35,988 nt of DNA from Mesorhizobium caraganae (GTDB lineage Bacteria > Pseudomonadota > Alphaproteobacteria > Rhizobiales > Rhizobiaceae). Below the pieces are notes generated by a model, which saw only the letters and a program-made list of their open reading frames with translations, searched no databases and was not told the origin of the DNA. The stretch spans positions 1 through 35,988 of the forward strand of contig NZ_JAFCGY010000045.1 of the NCBI RefSeq assembly GCF_016836705.1. Reading direction: 5' to 3'. The translations under genes and the position numbers were made by a program. Shown here piece by piece: positions 8,706 to 16,593 of this stretch; positions within the stretch are counted from its first letter, which is position 1; every line of letters begins with the position of its first letter.

Positions 8706-8711
8706 TTATAG
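8706..8711 (-). promoter_or_regulatory. Possible -10 box of the peptidase-MBL2 operon
   Basis: On the minus strand a perfect TATAAT lies 9 nt before the TTG at 8696 and 30 nt before the ATG at 8675. A convincing TTGACA-like -35 at normal spacing is missing; the best nearby match is weak. If it is used, the transcript would start close to the first possible start codon. Confidence 0.35.
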
Positions 8712-9326
8712 AGCTCAATTAAAGCAAGTCCGAATTTATGACAACTTTGCCTTTTCCCGTTATTTTCAATCGCGTCTCGCAAAAACTCGGACTCAATTCG
8801 GTTGTCGTGTTGTAGCGGCAAAGGTGGAAGCCGCGGTTTACAGACGTGTAACCCTCAGTCAGTCCATCGGCGTGGACGGCGCAGCCGAACCAGGGAGCGA
8901 TCCGTTGCTTCGGCGCCAGAGCGACTTTTTTGCCGGCCACCCCGGCGTCGCGTTTTGATTGACCGATGTGGAACAGGCCCGCCGAATGACTGAGACGAGG
9001 CGCTAACCTGCCGCGCCGCCCCTCTCGGGACGTGGGCCAAACGGGACGGGTATCCGGTTCGCCAAAGCGATGGTCAGTCAGGTATGGGCATGAGCGAAGT
9101 GGTTCAACTCCCTGGTGGTCGAAATGAATAAAGGGCCTTTCGTCGCCGCGGGCGCTTACATTTCTGACCACTCCGACCTTAAGCTGCGTAGGACAAAAAC
9201 CCATCGCAAGGTTCGGCGGAACCGGCGGACGTAGTAAAATATCGGTTGTCATTGGGGATGCGACTGTAATACCTAGTCCGATAACACTACACCGAAACGA
9301 GTTGTCGTAATGGGGGTCGGACGGAA
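8712..9326. other. Divergent intergenic region (about 615 bp) between the peptidase and TIR2 operons
   Basis: It separates the minus-strand peptidase-MBL2 unit from the plus-strand TIR2-caspase2 unit and must hold both promoters. A 206-codon minus-strand frame spans it, but its composition, lack of a recognisable domain and run into the TIR2 start region argue against a gene. No transposase motif or RNA gene is recognised. Confidence 0.4.
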
Positions 9327-9716
9327 ATGGCAAAGACAAAGGTTTTTATGAGTTTTGACTATGACCATGATGAGTCGCTGAAGATCCTTCTTGTTGGGCA
9401 GGCAAAGCTCGAGGACAGCCCCTTTGATCTGGCCGATTGGTCCATCAAAGAGGCGATCGATGAGAACTGGAAAAAGCATGCCAGGACGCGGATCAAATCT
9501 GTTGACGTCGTTTGTGTAATCTGTGGCAAAAATACGGACACAGCCACTGGGGTGAGCGCTGAGTTGAGCATAGCTCAGGAAGAAGGGGTGCCCTATTTTC
9601 TCCTCGCGGGCTACTCGGCAGGCGGCAATGTTAAGCCCAAGGCGGCCAAGTCGACCGACAAAATGTACGACTGGACTTGGCCTAATCTAAAGATCCTTAT
9701 CGGGGGAGGTCGGTGA
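9327..9716 (+). CDS. TIR-like (DUF1863/ThsB-type) protein of pair 2
   Basis: A 129-aa protein beginning MAKTKVFMSFDYD, the canonical opening of the DUF1863/TIR_2 family that includes Thoeris ThsB. Later landmarks are DSPF, DWSIKEA, CGKNTDTATGVSAELSIAQEEG and a terminal WTWPNLKILIGG. Glu79 in SAELSIAQEEG is the predicted NAD-cleaving glutamate. Such proteins sense phage and make a cADPR-type signal. The stop codon overlaps the GTG start of the caspase gene by 4 bp (GTGA), so the two are coupled. GGAC-type spacing upstream gives only a modest ribosome-binding site. The role as a signal-producing sensor is inferred from family and context. Confidence 0.87.
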   Translation: MAKTKVFMSFDYDHDESLKILLVGQAKLEDSPFDLADWSIKEAIDENWKKHARTRIKSVDVVCVICGKNTDTATGVSAELSIAQEEGVPYFLLAGYSAGGNVKPKAAKSTDKMYDWTWPNLKILIGGGR

Positions 9717-10708
9717 AGCGCGCGCTTGTCATCGGCGTTGACGGCTATGGCGGGGCCGACAATGACCTTGAAGGATGTGTTGCCGACGCCATAGCCGTCA
9801 CGGAGAAACTTGAGACCCATGGGAATGGGGATCCGAATTTCGATGTCATCACTTATACCAGCAATGAAACGGATGTGACCACAGAACTCCTCGACGACGG
9901 CGTCAAGAAGTTGTTTCAAGGAAAGGCTGAAACCGTCGTACTGTATTTTGCCGGCCATGGGTTACTCGAGCCCGAGACAAACCGCGGCTATCTAGTAAGC
10001 CAAGATCATAAGAAAGGAGCCTTCGGGCTATCCCTTGCTGATGTGATCGGCATGGCCAACGGTGCGCACCAAGAGATCGACTCCACTGTCATCATCCTTG
10101 ACTGCTGCCATGCGGGGTTCTTAGGCGAACTTTCGGGGCTAGCCAATAAGGACGTTTCACTGATCGGCAAAGGCGTGACTATTCTCGCCGCTGCAGACCG
10201 CAACCAGTCCGCTGCTGAGTTTGAAGGGCATGGACTGTTCACAGGTATTGTGCTTGATGGCCTTAGCGGCAGTGCTTCAGATGTGCTCGGACGCATCACA
10301 CCGGCCTCACTCTATTCGCTGGTTGACCAGACGCTAGGAGGCTGGGAGCAGCGCCCCGTCTACAAGGCGAATGTGCAACGGTTCATCACATTGCGACAGG
10401 TTGCGCCGAAGGTCGCGCCCGAGGTACTTCGGAAACTCAAGGACTATTTCCCCACGCCAGGGCATGTCTTCCCCGTCGATCCCAGCTTTGAGCGGGACCG
10501 CGGGGAGTTTGCAGAGGCGTATAAGGACATCCCTGTCAACGAAACAAACTTTGCGATCTTCCGAGAAATGCAGGCCTTCTACAAGGTTAACTTGGTTGCC
10601 CCCGTCGACCAGCCTTATCCGTGGCAGGCAGCCATGCACAGCACTGGCTTTCGGTTGACGGCCCAAGGTGCGCACTACCGAAGGCTAGCAGAGAATAAAC
10701 GGTTCTAG
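9713..10708 (+). CDS. Caspase-like protease (peptidase C14 family) of TIR-caspase pair 2
   Basis: A 331-aa caspase-like protease starting at a GTG that overlaps the TIR2 stop; GGGGGAGG lies just upstream inside the TIR2 gene. The first strand is RALVIGVDGY, catalytic His82 is in YFAGHG and Cys132 in LDCCHAG. The C-terminal part (about residues 225-331) aligns with that of caspase 1, including the RFITLRQVAP hinge, the VDPxFE region and the closing RLTAQGAHYRRL. The conserved C-terminal part is a candidate ligand-sensing domain. Predicted role: a suicide-type protease activated by the nucleotide product of TIR2. That is inferred from known TIR-caspase systems and is not shown by the sequence alone. 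A 9-bp hairpin lies 60 bp downstream. Confidence 0.87.
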   Translation: MKRALVIGVDGYGGADNDLEGCVADAIAVTEKLETHGNGDPNFDVITYTSNETDVTTELLDDGVKKLFQGKAETVVLYFAGHGLLEPETNRGYLVSQDHKKGAFGLSLADVIGMANGAHQEIDSTVIILDCCHAGFLGELSGLANKDVSLIGKGVTILAAADRNQSAAEFEGHGLFTGIVLDGLSGSASDVLGRITPASLYSLVDQTLGGWEQRPVYKANVQRFITLRQVAPKVAPEVLRKLKDYFPTPGHVFPVDPSFERDRGEFAEAYKDIPVNETNFAIFREMQAFYKVNLVAPVDQPYPWQAAMHSTGFRLTAQGAHYRRLAENKRF

Positions 10709-10767
10709 GTGACGTGCTTGCACCGGCCAAACTCCACCTTGATTGCTATTCCGTCCCGTTTCTGCTG

Positions 10768-10790
10768 AGCGGATCTCTTGAAGATCCGCT
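10768..10790 (+). terminator. Hairpin downstream of TIR2-caspase2 operon
   Basis: A perfect 9-bp inverted repeat, AGCGGATCT-CTTGA-AGATCCGCT, lies 60 bp after the caspase stop. Only a short TTT follows, so it is a weak intrinsic terminator at best. A 73-codon frame (10714-10935) spans the hairpin and has no recognisable domain; I do not call it a gene. The rest of 10709-10929 appears non-coding. Confidence 0.45.
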
Positions 10791-10929
10791 TTGGGTCATG
10801 AGGGAGCCGTTGGACTGGTCGAAGTATGGCTTCTGGTCGAAAGCGGTCATCCCTATTCGGCGTTCCTCCAGAGGCGAATTAGCGAGAAAGTTGGTCCGAC
10901 AGCCTGACAAAGCGCGGGACTTCGCCTGT

Positions 10930-11694
10930 TTATGAAATCGGTAGCGGCAGCTTTTTGGTACGGCCGCCGTCGATGACGTAGACCTGACCGGTCACGAAGG
11001 CGCTCTCTGCCGAGGCAAGCCAGACTGCGAGATTTCCGACATCAGTCGGCTCGCCAAGACGCCCCACCGGATGCATGGCGAGCAGTTCTCTGCGGACGCG
11101 AGCGCTATCGGCCATGCTGTCGATGTAGACCTCGCTGAGATCAGAATTGATCCAGCCCGGTGCAATGGCATTGCACCGGATTCCCTCGTGCCCATGATCG
11201 ACCGCAACCGCCGCTGTGAAGCCGTGAATCCCCGCTTTCGAGGCAGAATATGCAGGATGTCCCGGGTTGGACGCCAGGCCTTCGATTGAGCCGATATTGA
11301 TGATGCTTCCTCCACCCCGCTCCCGAAGATGCGGCATTGCTGCCTTTGCCAGCAGGAATGGCGCCTTGAGATTGATGTCCATCATCTGATCCCAGTCCGC
11401 CTCGGTCATTTCCTCGACGGTCTTCTCGAACATGACCCCGGCGTTATTCACCAAGATGTCCAGGCCACCAAAGCATTCGACAACAGTCTCGACGGCTGAT
11501 CGAATGTCCTCGGAATTCGCGAGATCCGCCTTCACATAGACCGTTCGATCATCAAGCAACGCGTCAGGCGGCGAATTTCTCTGCACAATGGCAACTCTCG
11601 CTCCCTCTCCCACAAACCGCTGTGTGATACCAGCACCGATACCCCGTCCGCCGCCTGTGATGATTGCAATCTTGCCTGCCAGTCTGTCAGCCAT
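10930..11694 (-). CDS. SDR-family NAD(P)-dependent oxidoreductase (SDR1)
   Basis: A 254-aa classical short-chain dehydrogenase. The cofactor motif is TGGGRGIG (residues 13-20), followed by NNAG (83-86), catalytic Ser136 and YSASK (Tyr149, Lys153). The family's PGWINSDL and the C-terminal FVTGQVYVIDGG are present, so it looks complete and active. The start at 11694 has GAGGG upstream. It lies 8 bp downstream of SDR2, so the two form an operon, divergent from the LysR gene. The substrate cannot be read from the sequence; sugar, polyol or hydroxy-acid substrates are common for this branch. A decayed close relative lies at 18357-19056. Confidence 0.9.
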   Translation of the reverse strand: MADRLAGKIAIITGGGRGIGAGITQRFVGEGARVAIVQRNSPPDALLDDRTVYVKADLANSEDIRSAVETVVECFGGLDILVNNAGVMFEKTVEEMTEADWDQMMDINLKAPFLLAKAAMPHLRERGGGSIINIGSIEGLASNPGHPAYSASKAGIHGFTAAVAVDHGHEGIRCNAIAPGWINSDLSEVYIDSMADSARVRRELLAMHPVGRLGEPTDVGNLAVWLASAESAFVTGQVYVIDGGRTKKLPLPIS

Positions 11695-11702
11695 GGGTGC
11701 CC

Positions 11703-12470
11703 TCAATAGACAGGCTTTGCGCCGTTCACTTCGACCGCCGAGCCTGCGATGGAGCGGGCGGCGTCGGAACATAGGAAGAATACCACGTCAGCTATGTCTT
11801 CTGGCTCAGCGATCCGGCCTAGCGGCACCGTGTTGTTGGCCTCCGCCATGGCTGTGCCAGGGGTGAAGCCGCGCCGGGCAAAACCGGTGCGTAGCATCGG
11901 GGTGCTGACTTCATTGGGGCACACGGCGTTGACCCGTATTCCATCACCTGCATGGTCGCGGCCAAGACATCTTGAAAACGCCGCCACGGCTGCTTTGCCA
12001 AGGCAGTGGGCCGCGTGCCCAGTCCCGGGATAAAGCTCCCAGCAGGATGCGACGTTCACGATCGCGCCGCCGCCATGGCCCTTCATGTGGCTTATAGCTT
12101 TCCGGCAGGTATGGGATATCGATGTCAGGTTAATCTCGAACGTCCGCTCCCAATCATCGTCGGTCGCCTGGAGAATGTCTCCTGGCGTGATTATTCCGGC
12201 GTTGTTGACGAGCACGTCCAGGCGCCCTGTGGCCTGGACGGAATACTCGATCAAATCCTCGCAATAGCCATTGTTTCTGAGGTCTCCGGCCTTGCTCCAG
12301 ACATTCTGTCCGGTTCGATTGAGTTCGGCCTCAAGCTTGTCCAGGCCAGCCTGTTCGGCATCGCCCGCAACCACTCGAAAGCCCTTCGCAACGAACTGTC
12401 TGGAGATCGCTTGCCCGATGCCTCCCGCCGCGCCAGTTATGACCGCAGTTTTCTTCTCAATGCCAGTCAT
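11703..12470 (-). CDS. SDR-family protein with His in place of the catalytic Tyr (SDR2)
   Basis: A 255-aa SDR with TGAAGGIG (12-19), NNAG (89-92) and Ser142 in NVASCW. The YxxxK motif is changed: the segment reads HCLGK, placing His155 where the catalytic tyrosine should be, with Lys159 retained. The Ser-to-site spacing of 13 residues is normal, so this is a real substitution and not a misaligned frame. Classical SDR reduction needs this Tyr, so the enzyme may be altered in chemistry, act as a binding or partner subunit, or be losing function. It is the first gene of the SDR2-SDR1 operon, and the rest of the fold looks intact. Confidence 0.88.
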   Translation of the reverse strand: MTGIEKKTAVITGAAGGIGQAISRQFVAKGFRVVAGDAEQAGLDKLEAELNRTGQNVWSKAGDLRNNGYCEDLIEYSVQATGRLDVLVNNAGIITPGDILQATDDDWERTFEINLTSISHTCRKAISHMKGHGGGAIVNVASCWELYPGTGHAAHCLGKAAVAAFSRCLGRDHAGDGIRVNAVCPNEVSTPMLRTGFARRGFTPGTAMAEANNTVPLGRIAEPEDIADVVFFLCSDAARSIAGSAVEVNGAKPVY

Positions 12471-12822
12471 AGCTCAAGCCATCACCAAAGGGATAATTCG
12501 GTTCATAATCTCTGAACGGCAGCGGAAGACCAGTGGGGCAGCCCTGCAAAAGTCTCACCCCCTTGTTGAGTTGCTGAGCGCAGACATCCCCCTGTATATG
12601 CTACGCTGCAGCCGCGTCGGACGTTGATTGGACAGCGTTGCAGATCGCGAAGCATGGTTCGTACAGTTTTGCTATGTTCCGCCGCACATGGGTTTGGGAT
12701 CGCAGCCATAGTCAGTCGAAACGCAGGCTATCGCGTCGCCTTGCAAATGGTTTTCCGACACCTTGAGCATTGCTTGCTCTATTTGTCGCGCGGCGCGATT
12801 ATCGAAGTGTTTGGAGCTTGAG
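12471..12822. other. Divergent promoter region between SDR operon and LysR gene
   Basis: This stretch of about 350 bp lies between the minus-strand SDR2 start and the plus-strand LysR start, the usual place for LysR autoregulation and target control. An AAAGTC half-element is seen near 12548, but without the matching second arm found at the three shared sites elsewhere. No gene is seen. Confidence 0.45.
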
Positions 12823-13734
12823 ATGGTTCGCCGCTATTACGATCTGCCGTCCCTGACTGCTTTGGCTGTTTTCGAGGCGTCTGCCCGGCACCTGTCATTC
12901 AAATTGGCCGCTGCGGAACTGAACGTCACTCCTGGCGCCGTCAGTCGGCAGATCAAAGCGATCGAGGACGAACTGGGGGTTCCGCTGTTTACCCGATTGG
13001 GAACCGGTGTGGCGCTGACAAGCGCCGGCGAGGACCTTTATGGCGTGTTGGCCAGCGGTTTTTCGCGCGCCGCAGACATCGTGCGAAATGTGAAACGCGG
13101 CGACCGGTCCAGGAACGTCACGCTGGCATGCACGGACGCCTTCGCGTCGACGTGGCTGATCCCGCGGATGCCGGACTTCTGGACACGGTACCAGGATATT
13201 GCCGTTGACCACCTCATCTCGGACAATCCTCGCGATTACCGCCGCGCCGAGGTCGAATTGCGCATTCGCTACGGATTCGGATCGTGGTCAAACGAGCATG
13301 CCGAGCTTCTGTTCGACGAAACAATCTACCCGGTATGCGGGCCGGGGTTTGCAAGCAAGCATCGCGATGCAACGGCGGAGTCGTTGGCCGATCTTCCCTT
13401 GCTGCATGTTGACTGGGTCGATCCCGACTGGGCCGGCTGGGACGAGGTCTTACGGCGCGCGGGGGTCTCGCATGGGCCGACCCGCGGTCGGCGCTTCGGC
13501 AAGTTCTTCGTGGCGCTTCAGGCCGCTCAAGCCGATCAAGGGGTGGCTGTTGGCTGGCACCGCCTCGTCAAGGCCCAGATTGACGAAGGGAAACTCGTTA
13601 GACTGACGGATCTTCAGCTCCCAGCCCCTGGAAGCTACTATCTCACCTGGTATGAAAACCGCACGCTTTCCCCTGCCGCCCAGAGCCTCCGTAGCTGGAT
13701 CCGGGAAGCGGCGGCGCAAGAACGAGAAAGCTAA
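12823..13734 (+). CDS. LysR-family transcriptional regulator (GcvA-like)
   Basis: A 303-aa LysR regulator. The N-terminal winged HTH (residues about 8-65) shows LTALAVFEASARHLSF, then AAAELNVTPGAVSRQIKAIE and LGVPLFTR; the rest is a type 2 periplasmic-binding effector domain. GcvA-like regulators share this opening. The start at 12823 (MVRRYYDLPS) has GGAG 8 nt upstream; an earlier ATG at 12763 is less likely. It is divergent from the SDR2-SDR1 operon and converges on the FAD oxidoreductase gene, with a 4-bp overlap of stop codons. It is the only evident regulator in the catabolic half of the window, so it may also control the DapA-ALDH-oxidase operon. Confidence 0.92.
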   Translation: MVRRYYDLPSLTALAVFEASARHLSFKLAAAELNVTPGAVSRQIKAIEDELGVPLFTRLGTGVALTSAGEDLYGVLASGFSRAADIVRNVKRGDRSRNVTLACTDAFASTWLIPRMPDFWTRYQDIAVDHLISDNPRDYRRAEVELRIRYGFGSWSNEHAELLFDETIYPVCGPGFASKHRDATAESLADLPLLHVDWVDPDWAGWDEVLRRAGVSHGPTRGRRFGKFFVALQAAQADQGVAVGWHRLVKAQIDEGKLVRLTDLQLPAPGSYYLTWYENRTLSPAAQSLRSWIREAAAQERES

Positions 13735-15053
13735 AGCTCCTTGCCGGCGCGCTTCTGCATCGCCCACAGCTTCAGCGGCGCTCCGATCGACATCAGCGGT
13801 TCTGGATAAAGCCGAACCGGGGCTGGCTCGTTCAGGGCGTCTGCAACCATTGGCTCGTTGCTGCCGACGGCAAGATCGGCAGCCAGCATACCGTAGAGGG
13901 TGCCCTGCACCGTTCCCAGGCCATTGCAGCATCCAGCTACGAAGACTCTCTCCTCAATTTCGCCGAATGCCGGCGCGGAATTGAGGGAGAGACATAAGTG
14001 GCCTCCCCAGCGAAACTCCATCGGTATTTCGCCCAGCATCGGAAAGCGTGCACGGAACGATCGATCGTGTGCCATGCCGATCCGACGGATTTGCTTCTCA
14101 CTCGTGGACATGTCCGGATTATACGTGAAGGTGTTGCGGACGACGATACGGTCGCCGATCCTTCGGATCGTGGATCCCATCGGATCGGCCGGGATCAAAC
14201 CCCAATGCGGCTCACCGCCCAGAGATGCCTGTTCGCTCTTGGAGAGAGGCCTCGTCATGCTTGCGTAGGTGAACACATGCAGCAGGCGTTTCTTGAAGAA
14301 ACCGAAGCTTTCAAGATGCCCATTCACAGTCAGAAACAGCCGTGGCGCGGATATCTCGCCCTCGGTCGTCTTTACGGTATGCAATCTGCCGGCCTGCAGA
14401 GATGTGACCGGTGAATTCTCGAATAGCTGCACGCGCTTCGACAAGCCTTCGGCAAGCCCACGGATGAAGCCGGCAGGCTGTGCCATTACCGTTCCCGGCG
14501 TGAAGGTTCCGCCGACGAAAAAGTCGGTTCCGGTGATTTCCTTCAACTGCGGCCCGTCGAGTCGCTCGAATGGCTCCCCTAGCACCGTAAGGTGTTTTTC
14601 GAATTCGCGCAGGACGGCAACACCGTGATCGGTTGCAGCTCCGTGGTACTTGCCGGCCCGAACGAAGAATTTCTGCAACCCGTATTCGTCCGCTGCCGAA
14701 GCAGAGAATTCGATCGCGGCCCGGTTCAAGCGGATGCGCTTGCGGTCGTGATCTTGGCTTCCGCCGTAGTGCGCACCACCGAGCTCGTGCGGAAGATCGA
14801 TCATGAAGCCAGAGTTACGCCCGGCAGCACCCCAGCCGACGCGCTGAGCGTCGACCACCACTATGCGCTCGTTCGGCACCAATTGAGAGAGGCGCCGCGC
14901 GGCCGCCAATCCAGCAAACCCAGCTCCTACAATGAGCCAGTCCGCTTTGTGACGGCCGCGCAGCACCTCAGGTGCCTTGGGAGGCGGCAGAATACCGTAC
15001 CAGCCTGGCATGGATGTGTCCGCAGGCGTGCGGACAGCCTCATAGTGGCCCAT
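13731..15053 (-). CDS. FAD-dependent amine/amino-acid oxidoreductase (DAO family, PuuB-like)
   Basis: A 440-aa flavoprotein. The FAD-binding GxGxxG lies in IVGAGFAGLAAA (43-48), followed by the AGRNSGF segment and a C-terminal VFVAGCCNGLGTVQGTLYG that closes the FAD site. Overall length and the PGWYG N-terminal stretch resemble gamma-glutamylputrescine oxidase (PuuB) and related amine oxidases of the DAO family. It would oxidise a primary or secondary amine to an imine/aldehyde for the aldehyde dehydrogenase encoded 13 bp upstream. D-amino acid or hydroxyproline-type substrates are alternatives, given the DapA-family partner. It is the last gene of the DapA-ALDH-oxidase operon. Confidence 0.87.
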   Translation of the reverse strand: MGHYEAVRTPADTSMPGWYGILPPPKAPEVLRGRHKADWLIVGAGFAGLAAARRLSQLVPNERIVVVDAQRVGWGAAGRNSGFMIDLPHELGGAHYGGSQDHDRKRIRLNRAAIEFSASAADEYGLQKFFVRAGKYHGAATDHGVAVLREFEKHLTVLGEPFERLDGPQLKEITGTDFFVGGTFTPGTVMAQPAGFIRGLAEGLSKRVQLFENSPVTSLQAGRLHTVKTTEGEISAPRLFLTVNGHLESFGFFKKRLLHVFTYASMTRPLSKSEQASLGGEPHWGLIPADPMGSTIRRIGDRIVVRNTFTYNPDMSTSEKQIRRIGMAHDRSFRARFPMLGEIPMEFRWGGHLCLSLNSAPAFGEIEERVFVAGCCNGLGTVQGTLYGMLAADLAVGSNEPMVADALNEPAPVRLYPEPLMSIGAPLKLWAMQKRAGKEL

Positions 15054-15066
15054 CGGTGCGACCAGG

Positions 15067-16593
15067 CTAGTCTACCGAACGCGAGACCCTAGGATCGGAG
15101 ATGTCCGCCCAGATGGTCTTCAGTTCGGTATATTGGTCATGGGCATGCAATGACTTGTCTCGTCCCCCGAAGCCAGACAGCTTGAAGCCGCCGAAGGGAG
15201 TCGAGACGTCTCCTTCGCCGTAGCAATTGATGGTCACCGTCCCGGCGCGAATATCCCTTGCCATGCGATGTGCCTTGCCGAGGTTGGCGGTAAAGATCGA
15301 CGCTGCAAGCCCGTATTGCGTATCGTTGGCGACCCGAAGCGCCTCGTCAGCATTGGCCACCTTGATTACCGACAGGACAGGACCGAAAATCTCCTCCCGC
15401 GCAATCGCCATTTCGGGGGTGACATCGTCGAATACGGTCGGCTCGATGAAATAGCCTTTGCCATGCTTGTGGGTATTTCCGCCCGCCACGACCCTGGCAC
15501 CTTCCGCCCGCCCCTTCTTGATGTAGCCCATAATGCGGTCGAACTGCTCCTTCGACACAATGGCGCCCAGCCGATTGCCCGGGTCCAACGGCTCGCCCAA
15601 AGGCCATTCCTTGAGCTTGTGGAGGACGGTTTCCACCAAGCGGTCCTTGATCTTCTCATGGACGATCAGGCGGGAATTGGACGAGCAGTTCTCGCCCATG
15701 TTCCAGAAGACACCCTGAGTGACGTGCTGTGCGACAACGTCCAAATTCTCGGCGTCATCGAGGACGATGCACGGGTTCTTCCCCCCGCATTCAAGCACAA
15801 TGCGCTTGAGGTTGGACTTGGCGGAATATTCCAGGAATTTCCGGCCGACATCGGTCGAGCCGGTGAAAGCGACCATGTCGATATCCGGATGCATGCCAAG
15901 CGCCTTCCCGGTCACGTCGCCCGGACCGGTGACGATCTGCAGGACGCCGGGCGGCAACCCGGCCTCATGCGCCAGCTCGGCAATGCGCAAGGTTGACATG
16001 TTGGTTTGCTCGGCCGGCTTAACGATGACGGAGTTGCCCGTCGCAAGTGCCGGTCCGATCTTCCAGGCCAGCATCAGGATCGGGAAATTCCAGGGCAGAA
16101 CGCAGGCGACTACGCCCAGCGGCTGGCGCACGATCATCGACACGACGTCATCGCCGGACGGCGACGTCTGACCGTAGAGCTTATCGGTGGCTTCCGCGTG
16201 CCATTCCAGGCAGTGCAGAGCCTCAGGGATGTCTATGGTTTCGACGTCGTAGATAGGCTTGCCGCTTTCGAGCGTCTCAAGCACGGCAAGCTCATGGGCA
16301 TTTCGCTCCATCAGCTTGACGAGCCGCCGCAGCACGCGCTTGCGCTCGCTCGGATGCGCACGCGACCAGGCGCCCGATTCAAATGCCAGCCGGGCCTTCT
16401 CGACAGCAAGATCGACATCGGCCTGACCACAGGAGGCGATCCTTGCAATCACCTGCCCCGTCGCCGGATTGATGGTTTCGAAAGTGTCGCCCGATTCCGC
16501 CGCCCGCGCCTTGCCGTCGATCACCGCGTTTGTCGGCAGCGGCAGGCTGACAGCCAGATTCTGGTACTCATCACGCGTTAATAGCGATGACAT
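15067..16593 (-). CDS. NAD(P)-dependent aldehyde dehydrogenase (PuuC/GabD-like)
   Basis: A 508-aa ALDH with the full catalytic set: PWNFP, Lys192 in VKPAEQ, FTGSTDVG (the NAD-binding turn), Glu268 in LECGGKNP and Cys303 in GENCSS. The similarity pattern fits gamma-glutamyl-gamma-aminobutyraldehyde or betaine-aldehyde-type dehydrogenases. The start at 16593 has GAGGG upstream and gives the usual N-terminus; the frame remains open upstream inside the DapA-family gene. It overlaps that gene by 23 bp and is followed after 13 bp by the FAD oxidase. The expected role is oxidation of the aldehyde made by the oxidase, or of one released by the lyase. Confidence 0.93.
   Translation of the reverse strand: MSSLLTRDEYQNLAVSLPLPTNAVIDGKARAAESGDTFETINPATGQVIARIASCGQADVDLAVEKARLAFESGAWSRAHPSERKRVLRRLVKLMERNAHELAVLETLESGKPIYDVETIDIPEALHCLEWHAEATDKLYGQTSPSGDDVVSMIVRQPLGVVACVLPWNFPILMLAWKIGPALATGNSVIVKPAEQTNMSTLRIAELAHEAGLPPGVLQIVTGPGDVTGKALGMHPDIDMVAFTGSTDVGRKFLEYSAKSNLKRIVLECGGKNPCIVLDDAENLDVVAQHVTQGVFWNMGENCSSNSRLIVHEKIKDRLVETVLHKLKEWPLGEPLDPGNRLGAIVSKEQFDRIMGYIKKGRAEGARVVAGGNTHKHGKGYFIEPTVFDDVTPEMAIAREEIFGPVLSVIKVANADEALRVANDTQYGLAASIFTANLGKAHRMARDIRAGTVTINCYGEGDVSTPFGGFKLSGFGGRDKSLHAHDQYTELKTIWADISDPRVSRSVD

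Noticed and set aside
7728..8711. A 327-codon plus-strand open frame
   Set aside because: Antisense to the peptidase gene; no recognisable domain and a product of GC-rich shadow type.
8719..9339. A 206-codon minus-strand frame between the peptidase and TIR2 genes
   Set aside because: No known domain, no ribosome-binding site, overlaps the TIR2 start, and composition unlike real genes here. Kept only as intergenic description.
12540..12575. An operator-like AAAGTC site upstream of the LysR gene
   Set aside because: The second arm at the 11-nt spacing is TTGAGT, not GACTTT, and the flanking CGAA and T run are missing.
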